From contig RPFO01000219.1 in NCBI GenBank assembly GCA_009746045.1, forward strand, positions 851,501-915,500: 64,000 nucleotides of DNA, written 5' to 3'. Position numbers and translations under genes: made by a program. Shown here piece by piece: positions 54,504 to 64,000 of the stretch. How positions within the stretch are numbered: position 1 is the first letter of the stretch; each line of letters opens with the position of its first letter. The stretch comes from Mesostigma viride. Taxonomy: Eukaryota; Streptophyta; Mesostigmatophyceae; Mesostigmatales; Mesostigmataceae. A model generated the notes under the pieces. It was given only the letters and a program-made list of their open reading frames with translations. It was not told the origin of the DNA and made no database searches.

Positions 54504-54592
54504 ATAGCTTACACAATCCATTCCATCCCATGTTCCCCTCCCACTGAGGACTAATTATGCTCACGTGACTGCGTCACGTGTCTATTAATTAA

Positions 54593-56312
54593 CTCGTCGT
54601 CTGTCCCTGGTCCTCTACGGAGGACTGAGTTGAACTCAGTCCTCTCTAGAGGACCGAGTTTTTGGGTTTCGTAGAAAATTCGCCCCGGTCAGATTGTTTG
54701 TCAAAAACATTCTCTCAAAATTTATTCAAATACTACGTGAAAAGATCTTTCTTGGACATATTTTTGGGATTTTTTGGGATTTGGTATGAGCGGCTAAATG
54801 TACGGTCAAAGTACAGGTGGTAAGGGTACTTTTCCACGTGAAACTCGAGTTCCGGAAATGCACGACCTAGCCATGGCGGCTCGCGCCCATGCATGCAGTT
54901 TACGTTTTCGGACGAGTTAGCTGTCCAAACTCAGGAAATAGATTAAACATGCCCTAAAGATGATAAAAATCAAATTTTAGCTCGCGGGGATGCGATTTAC
55001 CCGGTGTCGGCACTGTTCTTGCTGGAAAAAACTGCGATAAGGCAGGTCGACGGAATTGATGACTGCGCTTGCTTTCCGGCGCAATTTCAATGGCTGATAG
55101 GTTTCTTTCTAAATTTTAACATGCATTGCATTAGAATAAATTGAGTGACAGTATAGATTTGATGATTTCGACCATTCTGTCACGTCATGGTCTATGTGCC
55201 GCAAAGTGCCACTTTGCGGGCACCGCCTGGGCCAAGGTAACGCCAGCCGTGCCAGGTAAAGCCGGATAATCGTTGCCTCTTCGTTTCTTGATGTTCGTAC
55301 ATGAGTTTAAGCTTGCGAGGCGTTGTCAGGTTCAAGTCTTGATGCTCTTTCTTGACCGTTGCCTGCCCCTCTCTAAAACCCCCTTTTCAGATGATGTTAG
55401 CAGGCATTTGCCTTAACCCAGTGTAGCTGTGCAGGGTTTTAGGAGCTGTGCAGGTTTAAACACCTTCGTAGATGTTAGTTATTCTCTTGCTACGTTCATA
55501 CTGCATGATTGTGTGGCCACGGGCTGCGTCAAGGGTGCATTCAAGCTTTTACGGGTGAGTGAAAAGTCTTGGTGACAAACCACTGCCATCATGTGCCAGC
55601 AACTATGTTGGCCACATCATGGCAAGGAAAAACAGTTATAGCCATATCCATTGTTGTTAGAAACAATGGAAATATGCTTAACCTACCCATTATATTGGTG
55701 GTTGACACTTATAACATAACCCTTTGTTGGTAGGTATCCAAGCCCACTCCCTACATGCATGCATAGGCTCTCACTACATGATAAGGTATGATATACCTGA
55801 AGTATGATGATGCAAGTGTGTTGTCCTGTAATGCTTGAAGGGAAATGAGTTGATTGGGATGGTTGGTGGCCACGGTATTGTGTAGTATGACCGCACTTAC
55901 ATGCTAGCAAAGTTAGCAAAAGCCCCATTCCTCTCCTGAGGACTGAGAGTTTTTTAATTGTTTCAGGCAGTTGCAGTGGCCAAATTGAGCCCAGTTTTTT
56001 TGCCACGTTTCAAGAACTATATTGTTTACATGCCTATATTTTTTCTTCATGCACCAGGATTTGATTGAATTTTTCCCACTCGTTCTTATCCCGAAAAATG
56101 CAAATTCGCGAGGGGTGCCCAACGTCCGTGTAATTTTCAGGTGTTCGGGTCAAGTTTTCACATATGCAGTATTTTTGCCAACAAAATGACATCTAGTACA
56201 CCCCTGATCCACATCAAAACATTTGGGATGGACCCCCCACCTAGTCGCTACACGCGGTTGAAAATTGTCAACTCAGTCCTCCTGTGAGGACTGAGTTGGG
56301 ACAGACGACGAG
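54593..56312. mobile_element. TTAA element a (1,720 bp, non-autonomous)
   Basis: Perfect 15-bp inverted ends CTCGTCGTCTGTCCC / GGGACAGACGACGAG flanked by TTAA (54589-54592 and 56313-56316). Just inside each end is a palindromic ACTCAGTCCTC / GAGGACTGAGT pair. No gene of note. TTAA duplication is the hallmark of piggyBac-like and Kolobok-like transposases. It sits in the TTAA tail of LINE copy 2. Confidence 0.85.
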
Positions 56313-56819
56313 TTAATTAATGCTCACGTGATGCAGTTTACACATGTAAACTATTTGATTTAGCATGCAGTCTGTGCTTGATTTAGCATGCAGCCTGTGC
56401 TCCGTGAGCCCCGGCCCGATCCAAGGTGACACACGAATGACTCGATGCACATGCATGTATAATTCATGCGCAGCTGGGCGGCGACACTTTTTGCTTGTTT
56501 GAATCATTGGTTGAATCTACGCTCTCGCTGGAAAATTGTGCCGAGGTCATCACGTACTTGGCTCAGATATTATGACATATATGCAATCGTCCTGCCCAGA
56601 TACCTTAGATAACAAGGAGTGGCCACTGCATGCACCTCAGTCCACGAGTCTGTGGAGTATCAGCGGCTGCTCATCCTGGCTGCAGCTACTTCCGTGAGTT
56701 CCGTCGCAACGACCACGCTTTCCGCCTCCTGACATGCAAGCTGAACTCCACCATCTGACAGTTTCAGAACAGCGACCCAGCTTATCAAGGACGACAACTG
56801 ATTCCGCACAGCTAGCTGC

Positions 56820-57536
56820 TCAAGAGTCGAGGATCGAGCATGTCGGTGACCTGGGCGCTGGCGCGGATATATAGCTCGATCGCCCCGCTGGACGCAACCG
56901 CCAATATGCTCAACACGGTATACCTACTGCATGGAGGCCAAGAAGGTCTCGATCAAACTAATGTCGAACCAACAAGGTCGCCAGCAAGTTGCAGCCCCAG
57001 TTTACCGCTCAGCAGGACAAAAAAATTAAGCCGCTGGGCTGCCCAGCCTCTGAGAGCACCAAAGGCACCCTCACCACTCGCGCCTGCAGCAGCTGGAGAG
57101 CATTATAGGTGCAGTGCAAGACCTCAAGGAATAGGAGCTCCGGATGCCGGCGGCAGGTTGATGAAGCCCCATGGCCTTGGAGGTGCCCGAGATCGCTGCC
57201 CATGCAGACGGCCGGCCACCGTTGCGCCCCCCAGCCGGCCGCTGGTGAGAGGAGCCTGCCCCCGGGCGCCGTGCCATGCACCAATAGGCAGACCTGCATG
57301 CTCAACGGTCCGGCAGGCGGCCTCAGCCACCGATCGACGCCATCGCCACTATTTAAGCTCCAGGAGCTGGATGCGGCCAACGGAGAGAGGGCCACCGATC
57401 GAATGCGAGCGCCCGGCACAGCTGAAAGACAATTGCACAATGTGATTCTGCGCTGCTTCCCCATGGACCTCAAGGAGGATGCCGAGTCTTTTGACGCTAA
57501 GCTGCATGACGGGCACTGCCGGGCTCCTATTAATTA
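56820..57536 (+). pseudogene. Decayed LINE-type ORF1
   Basis: Broken frames give MEAKKVSIKLMSNQQGRQQV, then RQLHNVILRCFPMDLKEDAE and SFDAKLHD. The HNVI...F...ES pattern is shared with the ORF1 at 57924. It ends at a TATTAATTAA tract (about 57530). No reverse transcriptase follows. Confidence 0.45.
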
Positions 57537-57679
57537 ACCTGCACTGATGGGGCTCACCCCCCGTGTGCATGTGGGGCCGGCAATTATAAGGCTGGTTGTC
57601 TCTTTGATAAGGCGACGTCGCACTGCGCGGGTAATAATATCTTCATCCTGCTCGATCCTGCGACAAGACGTCGGTTCCC

Positions 57680-57850
57680 CCGCCATTGAATTAAATTGAA
57701 TTGAATTGAATTGAATTGAATTGAATTGAATTGAATTGAATTGAATTGTAACATAACTCCGTTGGGAGTATTAATGTAGCACATAGCCCTGCATGAGACT
57801 GAGGGGCATATGGCTTTCATACGGCACTCTTGCGGGCTACTCAATCTCCG
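57680..57850 (-). mobile_element. Family B retroelement 3' end, minus strand
   Basis: The minus strand reads GCCATATGCCCCTCAG, TATGTGCTACAT, the stem-loop ACTCC-CAAC-GGAGT (57756-57769), TATGTTAC and a (AATTC)n tail. The plus-strand copy ending at 63633 has the same order of blocks. Confidence 0.65.
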
Positions 57851-57923
57851 CACCCACACTCCGCTCCATCCTTACGGAAGCCCTCCGCAGCACGTGACTC
57901 CCCTCGCTGCAGATGTGGCAGCA

Positions 57924-58518
57924 ATGGGAGGCACGCTGGCTACTGAGCTCCCTCACCTTTCCACCACCGTCGCCTCCACCTCCACCCTCCTTGCCTCCAC
58001 CTCCACTGCCCCCTCCACCTCCACCGCCGACATCAAAGCCCAGCTCCTCGACATCGACCAGCGCCTCAAGGACAACGCCATAGCCATAAGCCATTGCGTG
58101 CCTGCAAAACACCGCAGGCCTCATCGCCCTGGCGGTGAAGGACATCGCCGCCCAGCCGGCATCTGCTGGCCCGGCCAGCGATGCTCCTCCCACCCAGACC
58201 TGGGCGGACATGCTGAAGCACCACACCGCCTCCACCATCGCGGCACAGCTCAAGCAACACACGCTCGACCTCCGCGAGGAGGCCGACCTCACCAAGCGCA
58301 GCCACAATGTCATCGTCAAGCACTTCGATCAGCCGGCAGGTGAGAACTCGGAGTCTCTTCTCATGGCATTCAAGCGCGACATTCTTACCCCCATGCAACT
58401 CACTGGTGAGCTGCGTATGTCGGCTGTCCGCCTTTCCCGCGCGCGGGGTAAGGCTGGCCGGCCCGGCTCCCCTGCTCCTCACCTTTAAGTACAAGGCGGA
58501 TAAGCTGTCATTTCTTAA
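57924..58518 (+). pseudogene. Retroelement ORF1, N-terminal part
   Basis: Starts MGGTLATELPHLSTTVAS, then Ser/Thr-rich and DIKAQLLDIDQRLKDNAI. A shift near 58095 leads to NTAGLIALAVKDIAAQ, TWADMLKHHTASTIAAQLKQ and RSHNVIVKHFDQPAGENSES, then LLMAFKRDILTPMQLTGELR. The strand-rich HNVIVKHF region resembles the RRM-like core of ORF1 proteins. It is interrupted at SFL by TTAA element b. Confidence 0.6.
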
Positions 58519-60279
58519 CCCGTGTTTTTTTACAACGCGATGTATCGCGTTGTAGGGTTAGAACGCGATGTATCGCGTTGTAATCTGACACGTGGCAGGC
58601 ACAGTAGATACGAGATTTTCGGTCTGAAACTCGGTGGACGGCCTCCTTACATCCCGTAGAACTCAAGAAAAAATCCTGGTATTTTTTGGATTTTTTTTGT
58701 GACAGCTGCAAACAAATATGTACCACTGAAATCAGGCATTTTCGCGGGACGAAGGTGAAGACGACGGCGATGGCGGCAGGTAGATCTCGCCAGTTTTCGC
58801 GCGAATTTCAGTGGCTGTTGGGTGGCACGACCATGATGATGCGTTCAAAGGTTGATAATTAGGTTTCTACGAGTTTGTTGAGGTACTGGGGCAAAGGAAA
58901 CGTAGATTTTTCCAGTTTCTCACCCAACTTTCATGCGGAACCCCTGGAAACCGGCATACATATTATTACGGCAAGACTCGGGTCTGCTGCGGCACCATGC
59001 TTGGTATTTCCATGGTGTTTCGACTTCTTAACACATGTTTATTCATTCCGAACGCCCGGACTCTCGGCTAAACCGAGATTTGTGCAGACTTTTATTGGGT
59101 AGCTCCGGGCATGATGGTGCCTGCAAATAGCGTAAGGCGTGACCGTGGCTATTGCTACGGTATGCTGTATTTTCCTGGAAATGGCCTCTGCCACCGGCTC
59201 AATAGTGCTTGCAGGCGTAAGTATATCGTGTTTCTACCTAGTTTCTGCCAGTTTTCCACTTATTTCTACCGACCTCTGCCCAGCCTCTCTAAGACCGCCA
59301 TCCTACTCGACGTTGCTTGCATGTCAGCCATAGCAGGCTGCAGTTGTGCAGTATTTAGGTGCTGTATACGTCGTCAAGCCGTGCATATATCGTGAGGATT
59401 GGATATTGATGGTTTATACTGCGTTGATTGTGCAAGAAGATAAGCTAGGTACCCATAATCATGGTGTATAATCATGCGTTGTTAGCATCTTGCCACCATT
59501 TGCTAGCATGCATTCCAGCGTCATCTTTGCCTGCATGTAAGCTCATGGATCACTCAACCTATCCAAGCCTTGCATTACACATGCCTCTTTCTTTCAGTAT
59601 TGCACACGTTATGGAATGAAAACCCAGTGCCTCCCTTCCCACGAGGCATGTGCTCAACACGTTGTGAGAGTGGATGATGCTTTGGCTATGGCTGCCTGAT
59701 TCAGTCATATTATGTCATCCAGTCATGATGTTTGATGCATGTTTGATGCTGTATAACTTATACAACACCTATTTTCAACGTTTTGACCCTCCTAGCTCAT
59801 GATATCCCCGTTTATGGGGCTCGTGTCGTTGGGTCATGTTGTGAAGGGCTCTCATTTTTCCCACTGCGTTGTACTGCGTTGTAATTGTAATGCTAATAAA
59901 AAATAGCTCCAGTGGCCCAATGGGCCTGAGTTTTGTTTCACAGAGCCTGCATATGTTCTGATCCAGAGCCTGCATATGTTGCCCATAGCTCGTGCAAGAA
60001 GCCAGATTTTTTTCATGAACCATTTGTGAATAAGCACATGACTTGTGACCTAGGGTCAACAAATCGCGGTCATGGCCAGACCCCCCTGTATTCAAACCAG
60101 TGTATCTCTCTAATGAATTAGCATATTGTAGGTCTGAGTAGCTCAAAAAATCCTTTGATTTATGGGCTTTCAGGAAAGTATACACATGACTATGAAAAAA
60201 AATTTTCCCTAGATGTTATGACGTGTTCTATAAATAGCTTACAACGCAGTATATCGCGTTCTAAAAAAAAAAACACGGG
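58519..60279. mobile_element. TTAA element b (1,761 bp, non-autonomous)
   Basis: Inverted ends CCCGTGTTTTTTT / AAAAAAACACGGG, flanked by TTAA (58515-58518 and 60280-60283). Inside the left end ACAACGCGAT-GT-ATCGCGTTGT occurs, then a second GAACGCGAT-GT-ATCGCGTTGT. The right end has a degraded copy. No gene is recognised. Confidence 0.88.
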
Positions 60280-60283
60280 TTAA

Positions 60284-60491
60284 ATGCCGGAAGAAGCTCT
60301 CTGGGACTTCCTACACGCTGGACGACGACTTGACCCTGGCACAGCAACAGCGGCGACGCGAGCTATGGCTGACCTACCTCCAGCTCCGGCAGAGCGCAGG
60401 GGGGAAACCGGTATACTGGAGGGGGGACGTCATCCACGTCGACCACAAGCCCTGGAAGGCGCCCCCTGCCACCCCAGCAACCCCAGTCTAG
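60284..60491 (+). pseudogene. Retroelement ORF1, C-terminal part
   Basis: After excision of element b the frame runs on from KYKADKLSFL to KCRKKLSGTSYTLDDDLT. Then follows LAQQQRRRELWLTYLQLRQS and VYWRGDVIHVDHKPW, stopping at 60491. The LxxDLTxxQQxRRRxLW pattern is typical of the C-terminal domain of LINE ORF1 proteins. Confidence 0.65.
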
Positions 60492-60594
60492 GGAATATAG
60501 CAGTAGTGTAGATCAGTCAGGCTTAGCTTAGCACGTGGCACAAGCCTACGCACATGTGCGCCCATAATGGCCCCTCCCACGGATGATGCCTTAA

Positions 60595-63279
60595 GGGGAC
60601 CGGACGGTTCCGAATTTTTTGGCGCCAAAAAATTCGCGCCGGTACCGAAGGTCATAAATTTCACGTGCACGGTGCGCGCACCCCTTGCGGAAGTGGCCAT
60701 GGCGACTGCGTTCAGGCGAAACTACCACACTAGGGCAGGCGAAATGCAAAAATTTTACTCGAATCTAAAAGACGATGAGTTTATGATGTTAGTTTGCGGC
60801 GGAAATCAGCTGGTTTACAATATCGCTGTTGTTTTTTTATGCCATCGGCATGGGGGGTAATCTGAATTTTTTGGTCGCGCGGAATGAAATAGAATTCATG
60901 ATAGCGGCTGTAAAATCGCGGTTTTGGGGGTTGTTCTGACCGTGAAGCAGGCATTAATATCGGTTGCATCGAATTCTAAACCGAGCTGGTGCTTTTTGCC
61001 AGATTTTCGGCCATTATCGGTAAGTAATTGTTCAGACCTGCGCAGTGCGTGTCTGACCTGTCCATGGAATAACGGCTGTTATTGCGCGCCTGGGCGAGGG
61101 ATTTACGAGGGCGAGTTACAGATTTGTCGCGAATGTTATATGCTATCAGTGCCTTCTTCTATGAGCTCATCGTTCGATTTTTTTTTGCGTTCTTTTTGGG
61201 CAGTTTCCGCCAGCTAGCTTGCCGTCGCTTGCCGTTGTGTTGCCGAATACCTGGCAGCTTTAGATTGTTTTCGTTGATGTCGTGATCAGGGCCGCTTCAG
61301 TCGCAGCCTATAGCTCGTCGGGAAGGTATAAGGCATTTCATAAAACGTGTTCTGGCAAGGATGTTGTGCGTATGGACGCTTCTTGTTGTTTGAGAGTGAC
61401 GCACCCTCTCTTCGCAGGCCGCAGCGGCATCACAGCGCTCATGCGCTGAAGGGCCGCCAATGGTTTCTTTGCATTTTATCGTGCAGGGATGGAAGTGTTT
61501 TAGTGATGATGATGTTGGAGATATTGCATTTGTGTGACTGCATGTAGATAGCTGGCACCAATGGTTGTTTGAGCTTTCCTTTGTTATGATGATGTGACAA
61601 GACTACAATGTGCTGAGCCAACCATGGTTGACATGCATGACTGCATGCAAGCTATATATACCATGTTCCTACTTGGTTCCTTGCCCTCCATAGTCCCAGT
61701 TTGTCATCCATGCCGGGGAGGACAGTTTAGGAGGTGTTGTTGAGCTGATTAGCTTGGTTGGCATCAACCTTACACTCTAACCTGGGAGAAACATAGGAAA
61801 TGCTGCTTAGGCATGTTAGGGCTACCATCGTCAAGGCTATGAACATATTTACAAGGCTGGCCATGCTGGAGGGATGATGAACACATATGAGGTGCGTGGC
61901 CACCCCTTTGTACATTGTAAACATACTCAGCATGGTTTTGGTGCATGTTGGATGGCATATGAAGTGGCACTGTGGGGTTACTAACTTACTGAGTGGTCCT
62001 TAGCGCCTTGTCAGGTGGTCATATAGGAAACCCATCAACTTGAGTAGTTATTGTCACAATGACCCCCCACGTTGAGCATGCGTTGCCGTCAGCGTGCAAG
62101 AGTTAATCATGTGTGCTTTGGTCAGTTTGCAGATGTCTTTGATGAAGAAGGAGGTGCTAGTGTGGCTGAATGGTTACTATAATTTCCTTGTAGTGTCTAC
62201 ATGGGTGGCCGTCTTGGAATGGTTGTAACTTGGGCAGTTCTTGGCAGAACGTCGTCAAACCTTGAACATAGGAGGTACCATATGTGCAGAGGATGGTAGT
62301 ATGTGGTTGGGCATCACGGTCACACCGGCTGTGGAGGAGCAGCTGGCCTCCCTCAAGCTGGAGAGGGCACGCCAGCAGGCCAAGAAGAGGGACCCAAACT
62401 GGCGCAGGCTGCGCAAGAAGAAAAAAACTGAGGCCCAGGGGGGCAAGTGGAAGGATAACAAGGCCGGTGGGGAGTATGAGCATGGCAGTGGCTATGCCAT
62501 CTACGGGCAGCCCGTGGCTGGACAGGAAGGGGGGGGGAATCCAGTGACAGTGGCAGTGACAGTGTGCTCTGCACGGTGTGTGGCGGTGCAGAGCACAAGA
62601 AGGTGAACCCCTTTCTCTTGTGTTCCAACCAGGATCCGGGCGACCATGGGGGCCACATGTTGTGCTTGGGTTTCACGCTGTCCACCGTGCCTGGTGATCC
62701 CTGGTTTTGTGCAGCATGTGATGACACGGGGGCCAACAGTGTGCTTGATTGACAGTTTTTCCAGTTTTTTCCAAGTCCTGAAATGGGCTATAACCATGAT
62801 CATATATGTGTTATACTGGTCAGATTGAGCTGAAAATTTGTCAGTGTACATTTCCCACCATCTAATATTTGATTTTAACCCCACTGGCCATATAACATGT
62901 GTTATTGATTTTATTTATTTTTTTATGTGCTAAAAAAGACCCTTTTTAGGTCAAAATTTAACACCTACTAGTTTGAAGTACCATTTTTGGGACCCAACTA
63001 GCCAGGTTTTTTGTAAACAGTGGGAACTTAAAGAAAATATCATGGATGATTGAATTTGGTCTTGCCATGCACCTAGGCACTAGGTGCCATGGACCCTATG
63101 GTTTAGCGTATTATGCTGGCATCCGGTGTATAGCCAGGGGTCATGAACCCTACAGGTGGGGGGATGCATGCCCAAACATGTTGTTTTGATGCCCCAAACT
63201 CAAATCTGGACATATCATGTGCAATTACAATGTTATTACATGAGTTCACTTTTGGGGTGGTTAGAACTGTCCGGTCCCC
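60595..63279. mobile_element. TTAA element c (2,685 bp) with zinc-finger ORF
   Basis: Inverted ends GGGGACCGGACGGTTC / GAACTGTCCGGTCCCC (one mismatch), flanked by TTAA (60591-60594 and 63280-63283). A perfect 26-bp palindrome centred on GGCGCC (half CGAATTTTTTGGC) lies at about 60609-60634. It encodes a decayed C-terminal transposase-like fragment at 62241-62752. Confidence 0.85.
62241..62752 (+). pseudogene. C-terminal fragment with PHD-like zinc finger
   Basis: The first frame reads GGTICAEDGSMWLGITVTPA, LKLERARQQAKKRDPNWRRL and a basic stretch. A slip in the nine-G run near 62530 leads to CTVCGGAEHKKVNPFLLCSN, then DHGGHMLCLGFTLSTVPGDP and WFCAACDD. The C-x2-C ... C ... H-x2-C ... W-x-C-x2-C spacing is a PHD-type finger. 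TTAA-specific piggyBac transposases end in a comparable cysteine-rich domain, so this is inferred to be the tail of a lost transposase. Confidence 0.5.
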
Positions 63280-63640
63280 TTAAGAATTTAGCCACGCTCT
63301 GCCTATAAAGGGACCCCCCATGGATGATGCATTAAGAATTTAGCCAAGCTCTGCCTATGCAGAGAGTCACTCTCTGCTGAGAAGCCATGCCCTAGCCATT
63401 GTATAGCCATGATGATCTTCCCCCCCTATGTCCAGGCCTATGTCCCGCCCTAGGTGCTCGAATACATAGCGGTGTGCAGGTGCACTTTGTGCACCCAGAG
63501 CAGGTGTAGTTTACACCCTACCATTGCAGGAAGTAGCCAAGCATGTATGAAAAGCCATACGCCCCTTCTCAGGGATATGTGCTACATGTACTCCCAACGG
63601 AGTTTGTTACAATTTAATTTTAATTTAATTTAATGGCAGT

Positions 63641-63729
63641 GTATCAACAATCGCACTATGAGGCTCTCCATGGTAAAGGCACCTATTGCACCATGGCAGT
63701 GGAGAGCCACATAGTGCGATTGTTGATAC
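63641..63729. repeat. 89-bp near-perfect hairpin
   Basis: GTATCAACAATCGCACTATG then GGCTCTCCA on the left arm is mirrored by TGGAGAGCC then CATAGTGCGATTGTTGATAC on the right. One A-A mismatch lies between the two blocks. An inner CCATGGT/ACCATGG pair surrounds a loop of about 15 bases. Confidence 0.85.
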
Positions 63730-64000
63730 GTGAGACAGGGCACGAGCTTGCAAACCTATCAACCGCCTGCCAACCAAAATCCTAATGCAATCTCATGCAA
63801 CGTGACTGAAGTGTCGTCAGGATGGCTGCATGCAGCTGCGTTCACATGGACCACGGGCCAACCATGTGGACAAGCGGCATACTGCAGCATGATTCTGAAA
63901 TGATCCATATCAAGTTTCTAGCCATAATGGATTCGGTGGATCGTACTCTTGGGCAAACCCACATGAACCGCGTAGGGCAAAAGTTGTGGTCTCCACGCTA
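63730..64000. other. No feature recognised
   Basis: No repeat, open frame of interest or element end was recognised in the last 270 bases. Confidence 0.4.

Larger units (their letters stand above)
25397..54588 (+). mobile_element. LINE family A, copy 2, interrupted by nested insertions
   Basis: Plus-strand relative of the 19785-23884 element with more of its 5' end. ORF1 starts near 25.46 kb and breaks at 26155. It resumes at 49412 after a 23.3-kb DNA element and ends at 50643; ORF2 runs 50773-54503. The 3' UTR carries the paired G-box palindrome (54562-54580) and a TTAA-type tail. A 370-bp insertion (50894-51263) splits the endonuclease, and a TTAA-specific element sits in the tail. The exact 5' end is inferred, because the bases after the old LINE tail at 25396 have no second copy for comparison. 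Confidence 0.75.
57924..63634 (+). mobile_element. ORF1-only retroelement (family B), with two TTAA insertions
   Basis: After removing the elements at 58519-60279 and 60595-63279 about 1.3 kb remain: an ORF1 (57924-58518 plus 60284-60491), a 3' UTR (60492-60594 plus 63284-63589), the stem-loop at 63590-63603 and an AATTT-type tail to about 63634. No endonuclease or reverse transcriptase is present between ORF1 and tail. It therefore looks like a non-autonomous half-LINE mobilised by another element's enzyme. Confidence 0.6.

Noticed and set aside
25357-56332. TGCTCACGTGAT as target duplication of LINE copy 2
   Set aside because: It is found on both sides, but the left copy belongs to an older LINE 3' end with the same conserved motif, so the match can be explained without a duplication.

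Overview
The window is nuclear DNA of a eukaryote. Coding exons are GC-rich, split by GT-AG introns, and embedded in dense tandem repeats and nested transposons. A short interstitial run of TTTAGGG (3567-3584) and the general look of the genes and introns suggest a green-lineage microalga, possibly a prasinophyte. That is an inference; no single gene proves it. Frameshifts are frequent in the mobile-element genes and often sit in G or C runs, so some may be sequence errors rather than decay.

Left part, 1 to about 19 kb: one large plus-strand host gene for a membrane-anchored sulfotransferase-like protein. At least ten exons (2743-18946) join in consistent splice phases into about 1,325 residues. 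A catalytic sulfotransferase domain is followed by a Ser/Gly-rich linker, a second partial sulfotransferase-like domain with a very acidic insert, and a C-terminal tail. Its introns are filled with minisatellites and with decayed copies of the neighbouring exon edges, splice sites included.

Middle part, about 19.5 to 54.6 kb: a nest of mobile elements. A 5'-truncated LINE (19785-23884, minus strand) has a 10-bp target duplication. A longer copy of the same family lies on the plus strand from about 25.4 to 54.6 kb. Its ORF1 is split by a 23.3-kb DNA element (26156-49411) with inverted terminal repeats and a 4-bp TGCC target duplication; reading across the empty site restores the ORF1 frame. 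The 23-kb element has two divergent arms. The minus arm holds a spliced gene for a DDE-like (HGKG-motif) transposase with a cysteine-rich domain, plus a small unknown protein. The plus arm holds two large unknown proteins with SR-like, Lys/Glu coiled-coil and acidic regions. The arms are separated by a 3.5-kb G-rich array of about 29-bp repeats. A 22-bp palindrome (half-site GGGTCT(C/A)GCTG) occurs about 26 times, only inside this element, in most of its introns and gene-upstream gaps. This is the best candidate for an undescribed system in the window.

Right part, 54.6 to 64 kb: three TTAA-flanked elements with inverted ends. One sits in the LINE tail and two are inserted in an ORF1-only retroelement (about 57.9-63.6 kb). 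Each carries its own private palindrome near its ends. One keeps a PHD-like zinc finger, as expected of a decayed TTAA-specific transposase. The retroelement ends in a small stem-loop, ACTCC-CAAC-GGAGT, that is shared with two other retroelement ends in the window.
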